From positions 620,001-684,000 of the forward strand of contig NZ_CP079863.1 of NCBI RefSeq assembly GCF_025263485.1: 64,000 nucleotides of DNA, written 5' to 3'. A model generated the notes under the pieces. The model saw only the letters and a list, made by a program, of their open reading frames with translations. It had not been told where the DNA came from and ran no database searches. Position numbers and translations under genes: made by a program. This document shows positions 57,147 to 64,000 of the stretch, in pieces. Within the stretch, counting starts at the first letter, position 1, and the number at the start of each line of letters is the position of its first letter. The stretch comes from Mycobacterium sp. SMC-2 (GTDB lineage: Bacteria; Actinomycetota; Actinomycetes; Mycobacteriales; Mycobacteriaceae).

Positions 57147-57788
57147 CTACTGCCGGCCAGCCAAATATTCGGTGGCCCGGGCCACAGTCGCCTGGTCGGC
57201 CTTGGCGAGGGAGCCGGAGTCGAACGGCGGCCGCGGGTCGTACTCGATGAGCAGCTGAGCGGCCTGCGCGGCCTGCCGATCGACCAGGAGCTCGACCAGG
57301 CGCAGGGCCATGTCGATTCCGCTGGACACTCCGGCGGCGGTGATGATCCGCTGCGGGAGGTGCTCGACGACCCGGTCCGGCACGTAATGGGCGCCCAGCT
57401 CGTTGAGCAGCTCGCTGGCCCGCCAGTGTGTCGTGGCGGTGAGCCCGTCGAGCAGGCCCGCGGCGGCCAACAGCAGCGCACCGGTGCACACCGACGTGGT
57501 GAACGTCGTCGTCGGGTGCACCGCGTGCAGCCAGTCACGGATGGTGTCGTCATGAATCAGCTGGCGCGTGCCGATCCCGCCCGGAAACACCACCACATCC
57601 GGCGAGGTGATTTCGTCGAATCTCGCGTCGCAGCTCAGCCCGAGCATCCCGTTCTCCGTCCGCACCTCACCCCGGCGGTGCCCGACGAACGTCACCTCGA
57701 CCGACGGGACGCGTTGCAACACTTCGTAGGGCCCCACCGCGTCGAGGGCGGTCACCCGGGGGAACAACGGGATGGCGACGAGCGTCAT
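57147..57788 (-). CDS. DJ-1/PfpI-family protein
   Basis: The 213-residue protein has the GATase-1-like fold: [18 protein letters not shown] at the N-terminus and the nucleophile elbow [19 protein letters not shown] with the Cys, then [10 protein letters not shown]. It lies in the place of Rv0052 between Rv0051 and rpsF. The start overlaps the Rv0051 stop as ATGA. Possible activities (glyoxalase, chaperone, isonitrile hydratase-like) are not distinguishable. Confidence 0.88.
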   Translation of the reverse strand: MTLVAIPLFPRVTALDAVGPYEVLQRVPSVEVTFVGHRRGEVRTENGMLGLSCDARFDEITSPDVVVFPGGIGTRQLIHDDTIRDWLHAVHPTTTFTTSVCTGALLLAAAGLLDGLTATTHWRASELLNELGAHYVPDRVVEHLPQRIITAAGVSSGIDMALRLVELLVDRQAAQAAQLLIEYDPRPPFDSGSLAKADQATVARATEYLAGRQ

Positions 57789-59428
57789 GGCGACACTCCG
57801 GCCGGCACCGCGGACTCGGCTTCACCGCCTGGCGTACGGCGCGGGCCGGCCGGCCGAAGCCGGCCTGCCAGCCACCCGGGCGGGTCGTCGGGCGCGCGGT
57901 CGAAGGGCCCGCCCGACGGGTCGTCCACCCGGCCGCCCCAGCGCACCAGGTCCTCGTGGGGCCGGTAGATCTGGCGAATCACCAACGCGCACAGCGTGAT
58001 GACGGCGATGTCACGCAGCAGCACCGTCGTGGTGAAGAACTGCTCCGGCAGCGAGCGGTTCGGGTTGCCGTACAGGTAGTACATCCGCGGCACCCACACC
58101 ACCGCGTCGATGGTCATCCACGCCAGCAGGATCCGGCGATGCGGCAGGGCCAGCACCGCCAGCGGGACCAGCCACAGCGAGAACTGCGGGCTCCAGACCT
58201 TGTTGGTCAACAGGAAAACCGCCACCACCAGGAACAGCAGCTGCGCGAGCCGCGGGCGCTGCGGAGCGGTCAGCGCCAGGTATGCGATTGCCGCGCAACC
58301 GATTACGAACAGCACGGTGACCACCGTGTTCAGCACAGTGGGCGGCTCCCAGAACCCGAGCTTGGGATCGAATCCACGCCAGCCGGTGAACGACTTCACG
58401 ACGTTGTACACCGAATCCATGTCGTCGCCGCGTCGGGTGTTGAGCCGGAAGAATTCCGACCAGCCTCGCGGAAACAGCACCAACACCGGCAGGTTCACCA
58501 CCAACCACGTCGCGGCGGCCGTCCCCGCGGTGCGCGCCAGCGCACGAAAGCGCCCCGTCCGAATGGCCAGGACCACCATGGGGCCAAGGAACAACAACGG
58601 ATACAGCTTGGCGGCGGCGCCCAATCCGATCAGCACACCGGCCAGCACCGGCTTACGCCGCGCCCACGCCAACAGCCCTGCCATGGCGAATCCCGTTGCC
58701 AGCGCGTCGAAATTGGTGAATATCTGGAAAATCACCAGCGGTGACGCGGCCACCAGGGCCGCATCCCAGATCCGGCGTCCCGCCAGGCCGGCGGTCGCCC
58801 AGATGGCGGCCAGCCAGGCCAGCGCCAGGCCGAACGCGGCGATGTCGAAGAACATCACCACCTCGGCGACGATAGGGAGCGGGGCCAGCTTGCTCAGCGC
58901 GGTGTAGGTCTTGGCCAGCGCCATGGACACGTACTGGTACATCCCGGTCAGCACCGGATACTCCATGTAGCGCACCGCCGGCTGGCCGTCGTATCGGGTC
59001 TGCGGGGTGCCGCTGGCGTCGGTCTCGATCCAGCTCGACTTGTACGGGAACTTGCCCTGGCTCAACAACTCCGCGCCGTAGAGCGGAACCGTATCGGAGT
59101 AACACAACTCGTAGTACGCGCGTTGGTTCTCCCAGTTGGCCACCCGCTGATCGCCCGTCCCGGTGCCGGTGCTCTGCAGGCAGGCCGCCTTGGTGGACCA
59201 GCCGAGCGCCAGGAACACCAGGCCGATCAAGAACATCACCCGCAGCGGGGTCATCACCCGGGCGCGGCCGATCAGGGCGTGGCTGCCAACCGGCCCCCCG
59301 ACCACGTCCGCTAGCGCGGCGCCCAGCGAGTCGGTCCGGCTCGGGCAATCGCGGTTGTCGACGCTGCGCAGATCGCCGGCCAGCGGCCCCGGGGAAGTGG
59401 TGGCGCTGCGCTGCTCGGTGTCGGTCAC
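57785..59428 (-). CDS. Polytopic membrane glycosyltransferase-like protein (Rv0051)
   Basis: The 547-residue protein has about eleven membrane helices and resembles the DUF2029/GT87 polyprenyl-phosphate-sugar-dependent transferases. An extracytoplasmic loop carries YDGQPAVRYMEYPVLTGMYQ, and FTNFDALATGFAMAGLLAW is typical of the family. It corresponds to Rv0051. It overlaps ponA1 (4 bp) and the PfpI gene (4 bp), so it is translated with the penicillin-binding protein and may add sugars to an envelope glycan. Confidence 0.85.
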   Translation of the reverse strand: MTDTEQRSATTSPGPLAGDLRSVDNRDCPSRTDSLGAALADVVGGPVGSHALIGRARVMTPLRVMFLIGLVFLALGWSTKAACLQSTGTGTGDQRVANWENQRAYYELCYSDTVPLYGAELLSQGKFPYKSSWIETDASGTPQTRYDGQPAVRYMEYPVLTGMYQYVSMALAKTYTALSKLAPLPIVAEVVMFFDIAAFGLALAWLAAIWATAGLAGRRIWDAALVAASPLVIFQIFTNFDALATGFAMAGLLAWARRKPVLAGVLIGLGAAAKLYPLLFLGPMVVLAIRTGRFRALARTAGTAAATWLVVNLPVLVLFPRGWSEFFRLNTRRGDDMDSVYNVVKSFTGWRGFDPKLGFWEPPTVLNTVVTVLFVIGCAAIAYLALTAPQRPRLAQLLFLVVAVFLLTNKVWSPQFSLWLVPLAVLALPHRRILLAWMTIDAVVWVPRMYYLYGNPNRSLPEQFFTTTVLLRDIAVITLCALVIRQIYRPHEDLVRWGGRVDDPSGGPFDRAPDDPPGWLAGRLRPAGPRRTPGGEAESAVPAGVSP

Positions 59429-61986
59429 GGCGGCGGTTGCGGCGGGGGAGCTTGCGGACCACCCGGCGGGACGCCCGGCTCGGGGCCCGCAGGGCCGCCA
59501 GGCGACGGGGGCGCGTTGGTGATCGTCGTGGGCGGGCCAACCGGGATGGTGATGCCCGGCGCCACCTCGATCGTGGGCTGAATGACGGTCACCGACGGTG
59601 CCGGCGGCGGGGGCGGCGGTGCCGGGACACCCGCGTAGCCGCCGATCTCGGTCGGCTTGGGGAACGACTCGTTCGAGGTCCCCTTCAGGGCGCCGTCCAT
59701 CGTCGACTTCCAGATGTCCGACGGCAGCCCCGAACCGTAAACCGCTGCACCCGAAGCGGTTACCAGCGGCGCGTCACCTTTGGCGGTGCCCACCCACACG
59801 GCCGTCGACAGCGACGGCGTGTAACCGACCATCCAGGCGTCCTTGTTGGCGGTGGTGTCACCCAGCTGCGTGGTGCCCGTCTTGGCCGCCGACGGCCTGC
59901 CGCCGGCCAAGGCATGGCCGCGCGAATAGCTGGCGATCGGCTCCATGGCGGCGGTGACGTTGTCCGCGACGGCCTTCGGGATCCGTTGCTCACCGTTGTT
60001 GTCGGACTTGCTCGCGTCGAACAGCACCTGCCCGTCGGAGTTGACGACCTTCTGCACGAAGTGGGGCCGGTGGTAGAGGCCGGAGGCCGCCAGCGTGGCG
60101 TACGCCGATGCCATGTCGATCACCCGGGTCTGGTACTGCCCCAACACAACTCCGTTGTTGGGCGGCCCGCCCTTGCCGTCCTCGGACAGCGTGTGCTCCA
60201 CACCGGGAAAACTGGTCGCGATGCCGGCCTGGTGCGCGGCATCCGCGACGGCCTGCGGTCCGCCCTTGAGCTTGAGCATCAGCCGGTAGTAGGAGGTGTT
60301 CAACGACTGCTTGAGCGCCTGGGCGATGTTGCACGTGCCGCAGCCCTCGCCCTCGACGTTGGTGATCTTGATGCCGTCGACCGTCAGCGGCGAGCTGTCG
60401 ACCTGGTAGCCCAGACCAATCCCCTGCTCGAGCGCGGCGACCAGGGCGAAAACCTTGAACGACGAACCGGTTTGCAGCCCGGCCTGCGCGAAGTCGAAAC
60501 CGTTGGCGTCCGCACCGCCGTAGTAGGCCCGTATCGCCCCGTCGCGCGGGTCGATCGACACCACCGCCGACCGCATGTCCGGGTCTTGCCCGTCAAGGTA
60601 TTTCGACACCGCCTTCTCAGCGGCCTGCTGGGCTTTGGGGTCGATCGTGGTGGTGACCTGCAAGCCCTGGGTGTTCAGCGTCCGCTCGTCGATGTTGAAC
60701 AGCTCCATCAACTCTTTGGTCACCTGGCGCTCGATCAACCCGTCGGGCCCCGTCGTCTGGTTCTCCGCGCGCGCCTGATCGGGCGGCACGGTCGCTGGGA
60801 ACTCTTGCGCGGCACGGTCGCTGGGTGAGAGCGCCTTGGTCTCCACCATGCCGTCAAGCACCCAGTTCCACCGGGCCCGCGCACCCTGCGGATCGACGGC
60901 CGGGTCCAGCGACGAGGGGCGCCGAATCAGCGCTGCCAGCAGCGCGCCCTCAGAGACGGTGAGCTGCTCGACGGGCTTGTTGAAGTACGCCTTGGCCGCG
61001 GCGGAGATGCCGTAGGTGCCCCGGCCGAAGTAGATGATGTTCAGGTAGGCCTGCAGCACATCGTCTTTCGACCACTCCCCCGACATCTTGGTGGCGATCA
61101 CGAGTTCCTTGGCCTTGCGCATCAGGCCGCTGACGCCGTGCTGAGCCGAACCCACCAGCGCGTTCTTCACGTATTGCTGGGTGATCGTCGACCCGCCCTG
61201 CAGGTCCCCGTTGCCGAAGAGGTTGTTGTTCACCGCCCGCGCGAATCCGGTGAAGTCGAACCCCGGGTTGGAATAGAAATTGCGGTCCTCGGCGGCGATG
61301 ACCGCCTGGCGCACGTGCACCGGTACCTGGCTGATGTTGACGTCGACCCGATTGCCTTCGGGCGGGATGATCTTGGCGATCTCTGATCCGTCGCTGGCCA
61401 GGATGGTGGAGACCTGGTTGGTGCGCAGGTCACCCGGCTTGGGGATGTCGACGATGAAATACGCCATGGCGAATGTGACGATCGGCAACACCACCAGCAC
61501 CGCCGCCGACAAGTAGGCCGCTCGCCGCACCCACAACCAGTTGATCTGCTGGGTCCAGTGGACGTCACCGCGCGGCCGGGGGCCGATGCCGTCGGGACCG
61601 CCGGGGCGTCCCCGCGGTCCCGGTGGCGGGGGTGGTCCTTCCGGCGGGCGGCCACCCGCGCTCGGCCGGTCGCGGCGCGGCGGCGTCCGGCTGTCGAGCA
61701 CGGCCTTGACCTCCTCGAGCGCGTCGCGCTGCAAGGGCGTCGACGGAGGACCGTCCAGCGCGGCCTTGACTTCCTCGATGCTGGGATCGGGCCGGCGGGG
61801 CGACCGGTCGTCGGCGACCGGCGGCAGGATCGTGGTCAGCCGGTCATCGGGGGGAACCCCGCGGCGTTGGCCGGGCTCCGGAGGCGCGTTACGCCGGCGC
61901 TCGCCGGTTCCATGCTTGTCCACACGCTCAGTCGCCGGCCCATCCGGGTTGCTGGACGACTGGTCGTGGCGTCCGTCGTTATTCAA
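59425..61986 (-). CDS. ponA1: Bifunctional penicillin-binding protein PonA1
   Basis: The 853-residue class A PBP polymerises and cross-links peptidoglycan. A long cytosolic Pro/Arg-rich N-terminus (1-150) precedes one membrane helix (about 154-179). The GT51 domain has EDRNFYSNPGFDF (E233 catalytic), GGSTITQQYVKN and GRGTYGISAAAKAYF; the transpeptidase has S508-SF-K511, S561-L-N563 and K702-T-G704. A Pro-rich tail (VPAPPPPPPAPSVTV) closes it. The start overlaps the end of Rv0049 by 8 bp. Confidence 0.96.
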   Translation of the reverse strand: MNNDGRHDQSSSNPDGPATERVDKHGTGERRRNAPPEPGQRRGVPPDDRLTTILPPVADDRSPRRPDPSIEEVKAALDGPPSTPLQRDALEEVKAVLDSRTPPRRDRPSAGGRPPEGPPPPPGPRGRPGGPDGIGPRPRGDVHWTQQINWLWVRRAAYLSAAVLVVLPIVTFAMAYFIVDIPKPGDLRTNQVSTILASDGSEIAKIIPPEGNRVDVNISQVPVHVRQAVIAAEDRNFYSNPGFDFTGFARAVNNNLFGNGDLQGGSTITQQYVKNALVGSAQHGVSGLMRKAKELVIATKMSGEWSKDDVLQAYLNIIYFGRGTYGISAAAKAYFNKPVEQLTVSEGALLAALIRRPSSLDPAVDPQGARARWNWVLDGMVETKALSPSDRAAQEFPATVPPDQARAENQTTGPDGLIERQVTKELMELFNIDERTLNTQGLQVTTTIDPKAQQAAEKAVSKYLDGQDPDMRSAVVSIDPRDGAIRAYYGGADANGFDFAQAGLQTGSSFKVFALVAALEQGIGLGYQVDSSPLTVDGIKITNVEGEGCGTCNIAQALKQSLNTSYYRLMLKLKGGPQAVADAAHQAGIATSFPGVEHTLSEDGKGGPPNNGVVLGQYQTRVIDMASAYATLAASGLYHRPHFVQKVVNSDGQVLFDASKSDNNGEQRIPKAVADNVTAAMEPIASYSRGHALAGGRPSAAKTGTTQLGDTTANKDAWMVGYTPSLSTAVWVGTAKGDAPLVTASGAAVYGSGLPSDIWKSTMDGALKGTSNESFPKPTEIGGYAGVPAPPPPPPAPSVTVIQPTIEVAPGITIPVGPPTTITNAPPSPGGPAGPEPGVPPGGPQAPPPQPPP

Positions 61987-62404
61987 TGGCCGTGCGCGCG
62001 CCGTTTGGTGCCGTCCGCGTGCCGCGGGTGCCCTTGGGTGGGCGCGCCGCGCCGAGCACGTACGACTTGACCAAATGATTCCAGCTGCAGGTCCGGCATA
62101 CCTCCACCACGTGGACGGCGAACTCGTCGAAGCGGGTAGCCAGCAACACCAACTCCTCGGCTGTGCGTGCCGAGCCCGATACCGGACCCAGGTGTTCGCC
62201 GAACACCCAAGACACCAGCGTCAGCGGTTCCTTGCGGCAGATCGGGCACACGACCTGGCTCGGCTTCCCGTGAAACTTGGCGGCGCGCAGCAGATAAGGG
62301 TTCGCGTCACACACCTCCGACACACCGGTGCGGCCCGAGTACACCTCGGCCAGCAGGGCTCGCCGCCGGAGCGCGTAGTCCACCACTTGTCGCTGCAGTC
62401 GCAC
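61979..62404 (-). CDS. Rv0049-type protein (DUF5318)
   Basis: GTG 62404 gives 141 residues starting RLQRQVVDYALRRRALLAEV, as in Rv0049. Two CxxC pairs (VCPIC and VCRTC) suggest a zinc ribbon, and the segment GEHLGPVSGSARTAEELVLL lies between them. The C-terminus is basic. The gene overlaps ponA1 and probably shares its promoter. Function unknown. Confidence 0.88.
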   Translation of the reverse strand: MRLQRQVVDYALRRRALLAEVYSGRTGVSEVCDANPYLLRAAKFHGKPSQVVCPICRKEPLTLVSWVFGEHLGPVSGSARTAEELVLLATRFDEFAVHVVEVCRTCSWNHLVKSYVLGAARPPKGTRGTRTAPNGARTAIE

Positions 62405-62518
62405 GCCCACCAGAGTACGTCTCCATCCGGACCGCCGATACGCAACCAAACTGTGGCGGCCCGCGCGGAGTGATCGGCCGGTGCTTGCCGCGCCGAACCG
62501 GAGCCGGACTCTACGATC

Positions 62519-63406
62519 ATGCCCGTGGCGAAATGGCTCGGGACATCACTTGGCGGCGGCGCGGCGGCGAGCACGCGCGCCAAAGACATCAACCGGCAGG
62601 ACGCCTGCAAGATTCTCGACAACGCCCTCAACGACGGCGAACTCTCCATGGAAGAGCATCGAGAACGGGTGAGCGCGGCCACCAAGGCGGTCACCCTCGG
62701 TGATTTGCAGGCGCTCGTCACCGACCTGCAGACCGACAGCAGCGCGCTGCAGACCGCCGCCGTCCAGGCGCGGCCCGTGCGGCCGAATCTCCGCGGCTGG
62801 GGGCTGCTCGCCGCCGCGTTCGTGGTCTCGGTGCTGCTGGGCATCGGTATCGGGTGGGGCATGTACGGCAACACCCGCTCGCCGCTGGACTTCACCACCG
62901 ACCCCGGAGCCAAGCCCGACGGGGTCGGCCCCGTGGTGCTGACCCCGCCCACCCAACTGCATTCGGTCGGCGGCCTGACCGGGCTGCTCGAGCAAATGCG
63001 CAAGCGGTTCGGCGACACCATGGGGTACCGACTCGTGATTTACCCGACGTACGCGGCGCTCGACCGTTCGGACCCCTCCGATGATCGCCGAGTGCTGGCC
63101 TATACCTACCGCGGCGGCTGGGGCGATCCGACCAGTTCGGCCAAGAGCTCCGCCGACGGCCCAGTTCCGGTCGACCTGAGCAAGTTCGACGTCACGGCGA
63201 CTGTCGGCATCATGCGCGGCGCCCCCCAGACCCTGCACATGAAGGCGTCGGACATCAAAACCGAATACCTGATTATCGAGCCGGCAAAGGACCCGACCAC
63301 CCCCGACGCCCTGTCGCTGTCCCTGTATGTGTCCAGCGACTACGGTGGTGGCTACATCGCCTTCGCAGGTGACGGCACCGTCAAGCAACTGAGCTTGCCG
63401 TCCTAG
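62519..63406 (+). CDS. DUF1707 membrane protein (Rv0048c)
   Basis: The 295-residue protein starts with a DUF1707 helical motif (RQDACKILDNALNDGELSME and HRERVSAATKAVTLGDLQAL), one membrane helix (about 82-110, LLAAAFVVSVLLGIGIGWGM) and an extracytoplasmic beta-rich domain. It corresponds to Rv0048c and is divergent from Rv0049. Role unknown; a link with cell envelope processes is inferred only from the neighbours. Confidence 0.88.
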   Translation: MPVAKWLGTSLGGGAAASTRAKDINRQDACKILDNALNDGELSMEEHRERVSAATKAVTLGDLQALVTDLQTDSSALQTAAVQARPVRPNLRGWGLLAAAFVVSVLLGIGIGWGMYGNTRSPLDFTTDPGAKPDGVGPVVLTPPTQLHSVGGLTGLLEQMRKRFGDTMGYRLVIYPTYAALDRSDPSDDRRVLAYTYRGGWGDPTSSAKSSADGPVPVDLSKFDVTATVGIMRGAPQTLHMKASDIKTEYLIIEPAKDPTTPDALSLSLYVSSDYGGGYIAFAGDGTVKQLSLPS

Positions 63407-63553
63407 CCCGCCCGCTCGCGGTGCGATCCGATTCCGCGCACCCTGACCAAATAGCTGCCGAACAGCCGGTGGTGTTGTGGCGAATATATCGGAACGATAC
63501 GATGACCCGAGGCGTCGAACCGTCGTAACCGACTGTGCAAAGGGGGTGATTCG

Positions 63554-64000
63554 GTGCTCGAGCTCGCGATCCTGGGCCTCCTCATCGAATCGCCGATGCA
63601 CGGTTACGAGTTGCGCAAACGGCTGACCGGCCTCCTCGGTGCGTTCCGTGCGTTCTCGTACGGCTCGCTGTACCCGGCCCTGCGGCGGATGCAGGCCGAA
63701 GGGTTGATCGCCGAGGATGCCGCGCCGGCCGGGACGCCGGTTCGGCGGGCCCGTCGGGTCTACCAGCTAACCGACGAAGGCCGCCGGCGCTTCGGCGAGC
63801 TGGTGGCCGATACCGGCCCGCACAACTACACCGACGACGGCTTCGGGGTGCACCTGGCGTTCTTCAACCGGACTCCGGCGGAGGCACGCATGCGCATCCT
63901 GGAAGGTCGCCGCCGTCAGGTCGAGGAGCGGCGGGAAGGCCTGCGTGAAGCCGTCGCGCGAGCCAGTAACTCGTTCGACCGCTATACCCGCCAACTTCAC
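63554..64000 (+). CDS. PadR-family regulator (Rv0047c type; 3' end beyond window)
   Basis: The gene begins at GTG 63554 after AAAGGGGGTGA and runs beyond the right edge, showing 149 codons. The PadR winged helix is visible: VLELAILGLLIESPMHGYEL and YGSLYPALRRMQAEGLIAED. It is the counterpart of Rv0047c, about 180 residues, so some 30 codons are missing here. Its usual neighbour ino1 (Rv0046c) would follow outside the window. Confidence 0.9.
   Translation, partial: MLELAILGLLIESPMHGYELRKRLTGLLGAFRAFSYGSLYPALRRMQAEGLIAEDAAPAGTPVRRARRVYQLTDEGRRRFGELVADTGPHNYTDDGFGVHLAFFNRTPAEARMRILEGRRRQVEERREGLREAVARASNSFDRYTRQLH

Overview
The window is a high-GC (roughly two-thirds G+C by eye) stretch of a Mycobacterium chromosome. 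The genes match, in order and sequence, the ESX-1/ESX-2 type VII secretion region of M. tuberculosis (the Rv3879c to Rv3893c block) on the left, and the ponA1-rpsF-ssb-rpsR-rplI-dnaB-celA1 region (Rv0047c to Rv0062) on the right. ESX-1 genes (espK, espL, espB, mycP1, eccE1) together with ESX-2 genes suggest a slow-growing, non-tuberculous species. I cannot name the species. Locus tags of M. tuberculosis are quoted from memory and mark orthologues.

Layout. 1-2974: espK (cut by the left edge), espL and espB, the ESX-1 secretion-associated genes. 3536-7948: an unexpected cassette between espB and eccE1, made of a GT-A type glycosyltransferase, a DUF4254 protein, two paralogous GT9 (heptosyltransferase-like) enzymes and a second espL copy. 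8075-10827: eccE1 and mycP1. 10939-21904: ESX-2 (eccA2, eccE2, mycP2, eccD2, an Rv3888c-like ATPase, espG2, esxC, esxD, PPE69, PE36). eccC2 and eccB2, which should follow PE36, are absent. 22196-48950: a mixed block of regulators (PrrB-like kinase, TetR, PadR), lipid and redox enzymes (acyl-CoA dehydrogenase, F420-dependent oxidoreductases, cyclopropane synthase-like methyltransferase, WS/DGAT acyltransferase), transporters, malQ and small envelope proteins. 49234-52909: a tandem TetR protein, a GH6 cellulase (celA1) and a hypothetical gene. 52988-64000: a small secreted protein, dnaB, rplI, rpsR, ssb, rpsF, a PfpI-like gene, Rv0051, ponA1, Rv0049, Rv0048c and the start of the Rv0047c-like PadR gene (cut by the right edge).

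How it fits together. In M. tuberculosis these two syntenic blocks lie on opposite sides of oriC and on opposite strands. Here both are on the minus strand of one stretch. The switch falls after PE36, exactly where ESX-2 is broken. An inversion spanning oriC with one breakpoint inside the ESX-2 operon would explain the orientation, the gene order and the missing eccC2/eccB2 together; this is inference. The most novel item is the sugar-transferase cassette. Its four minus-strand genes continue directly from mycP1-eccE1 and end in a DUF4254 gene, so it looks co-expressed with the ESX-1 membrane complex and could be a glycosylation system tied to ESX-1.
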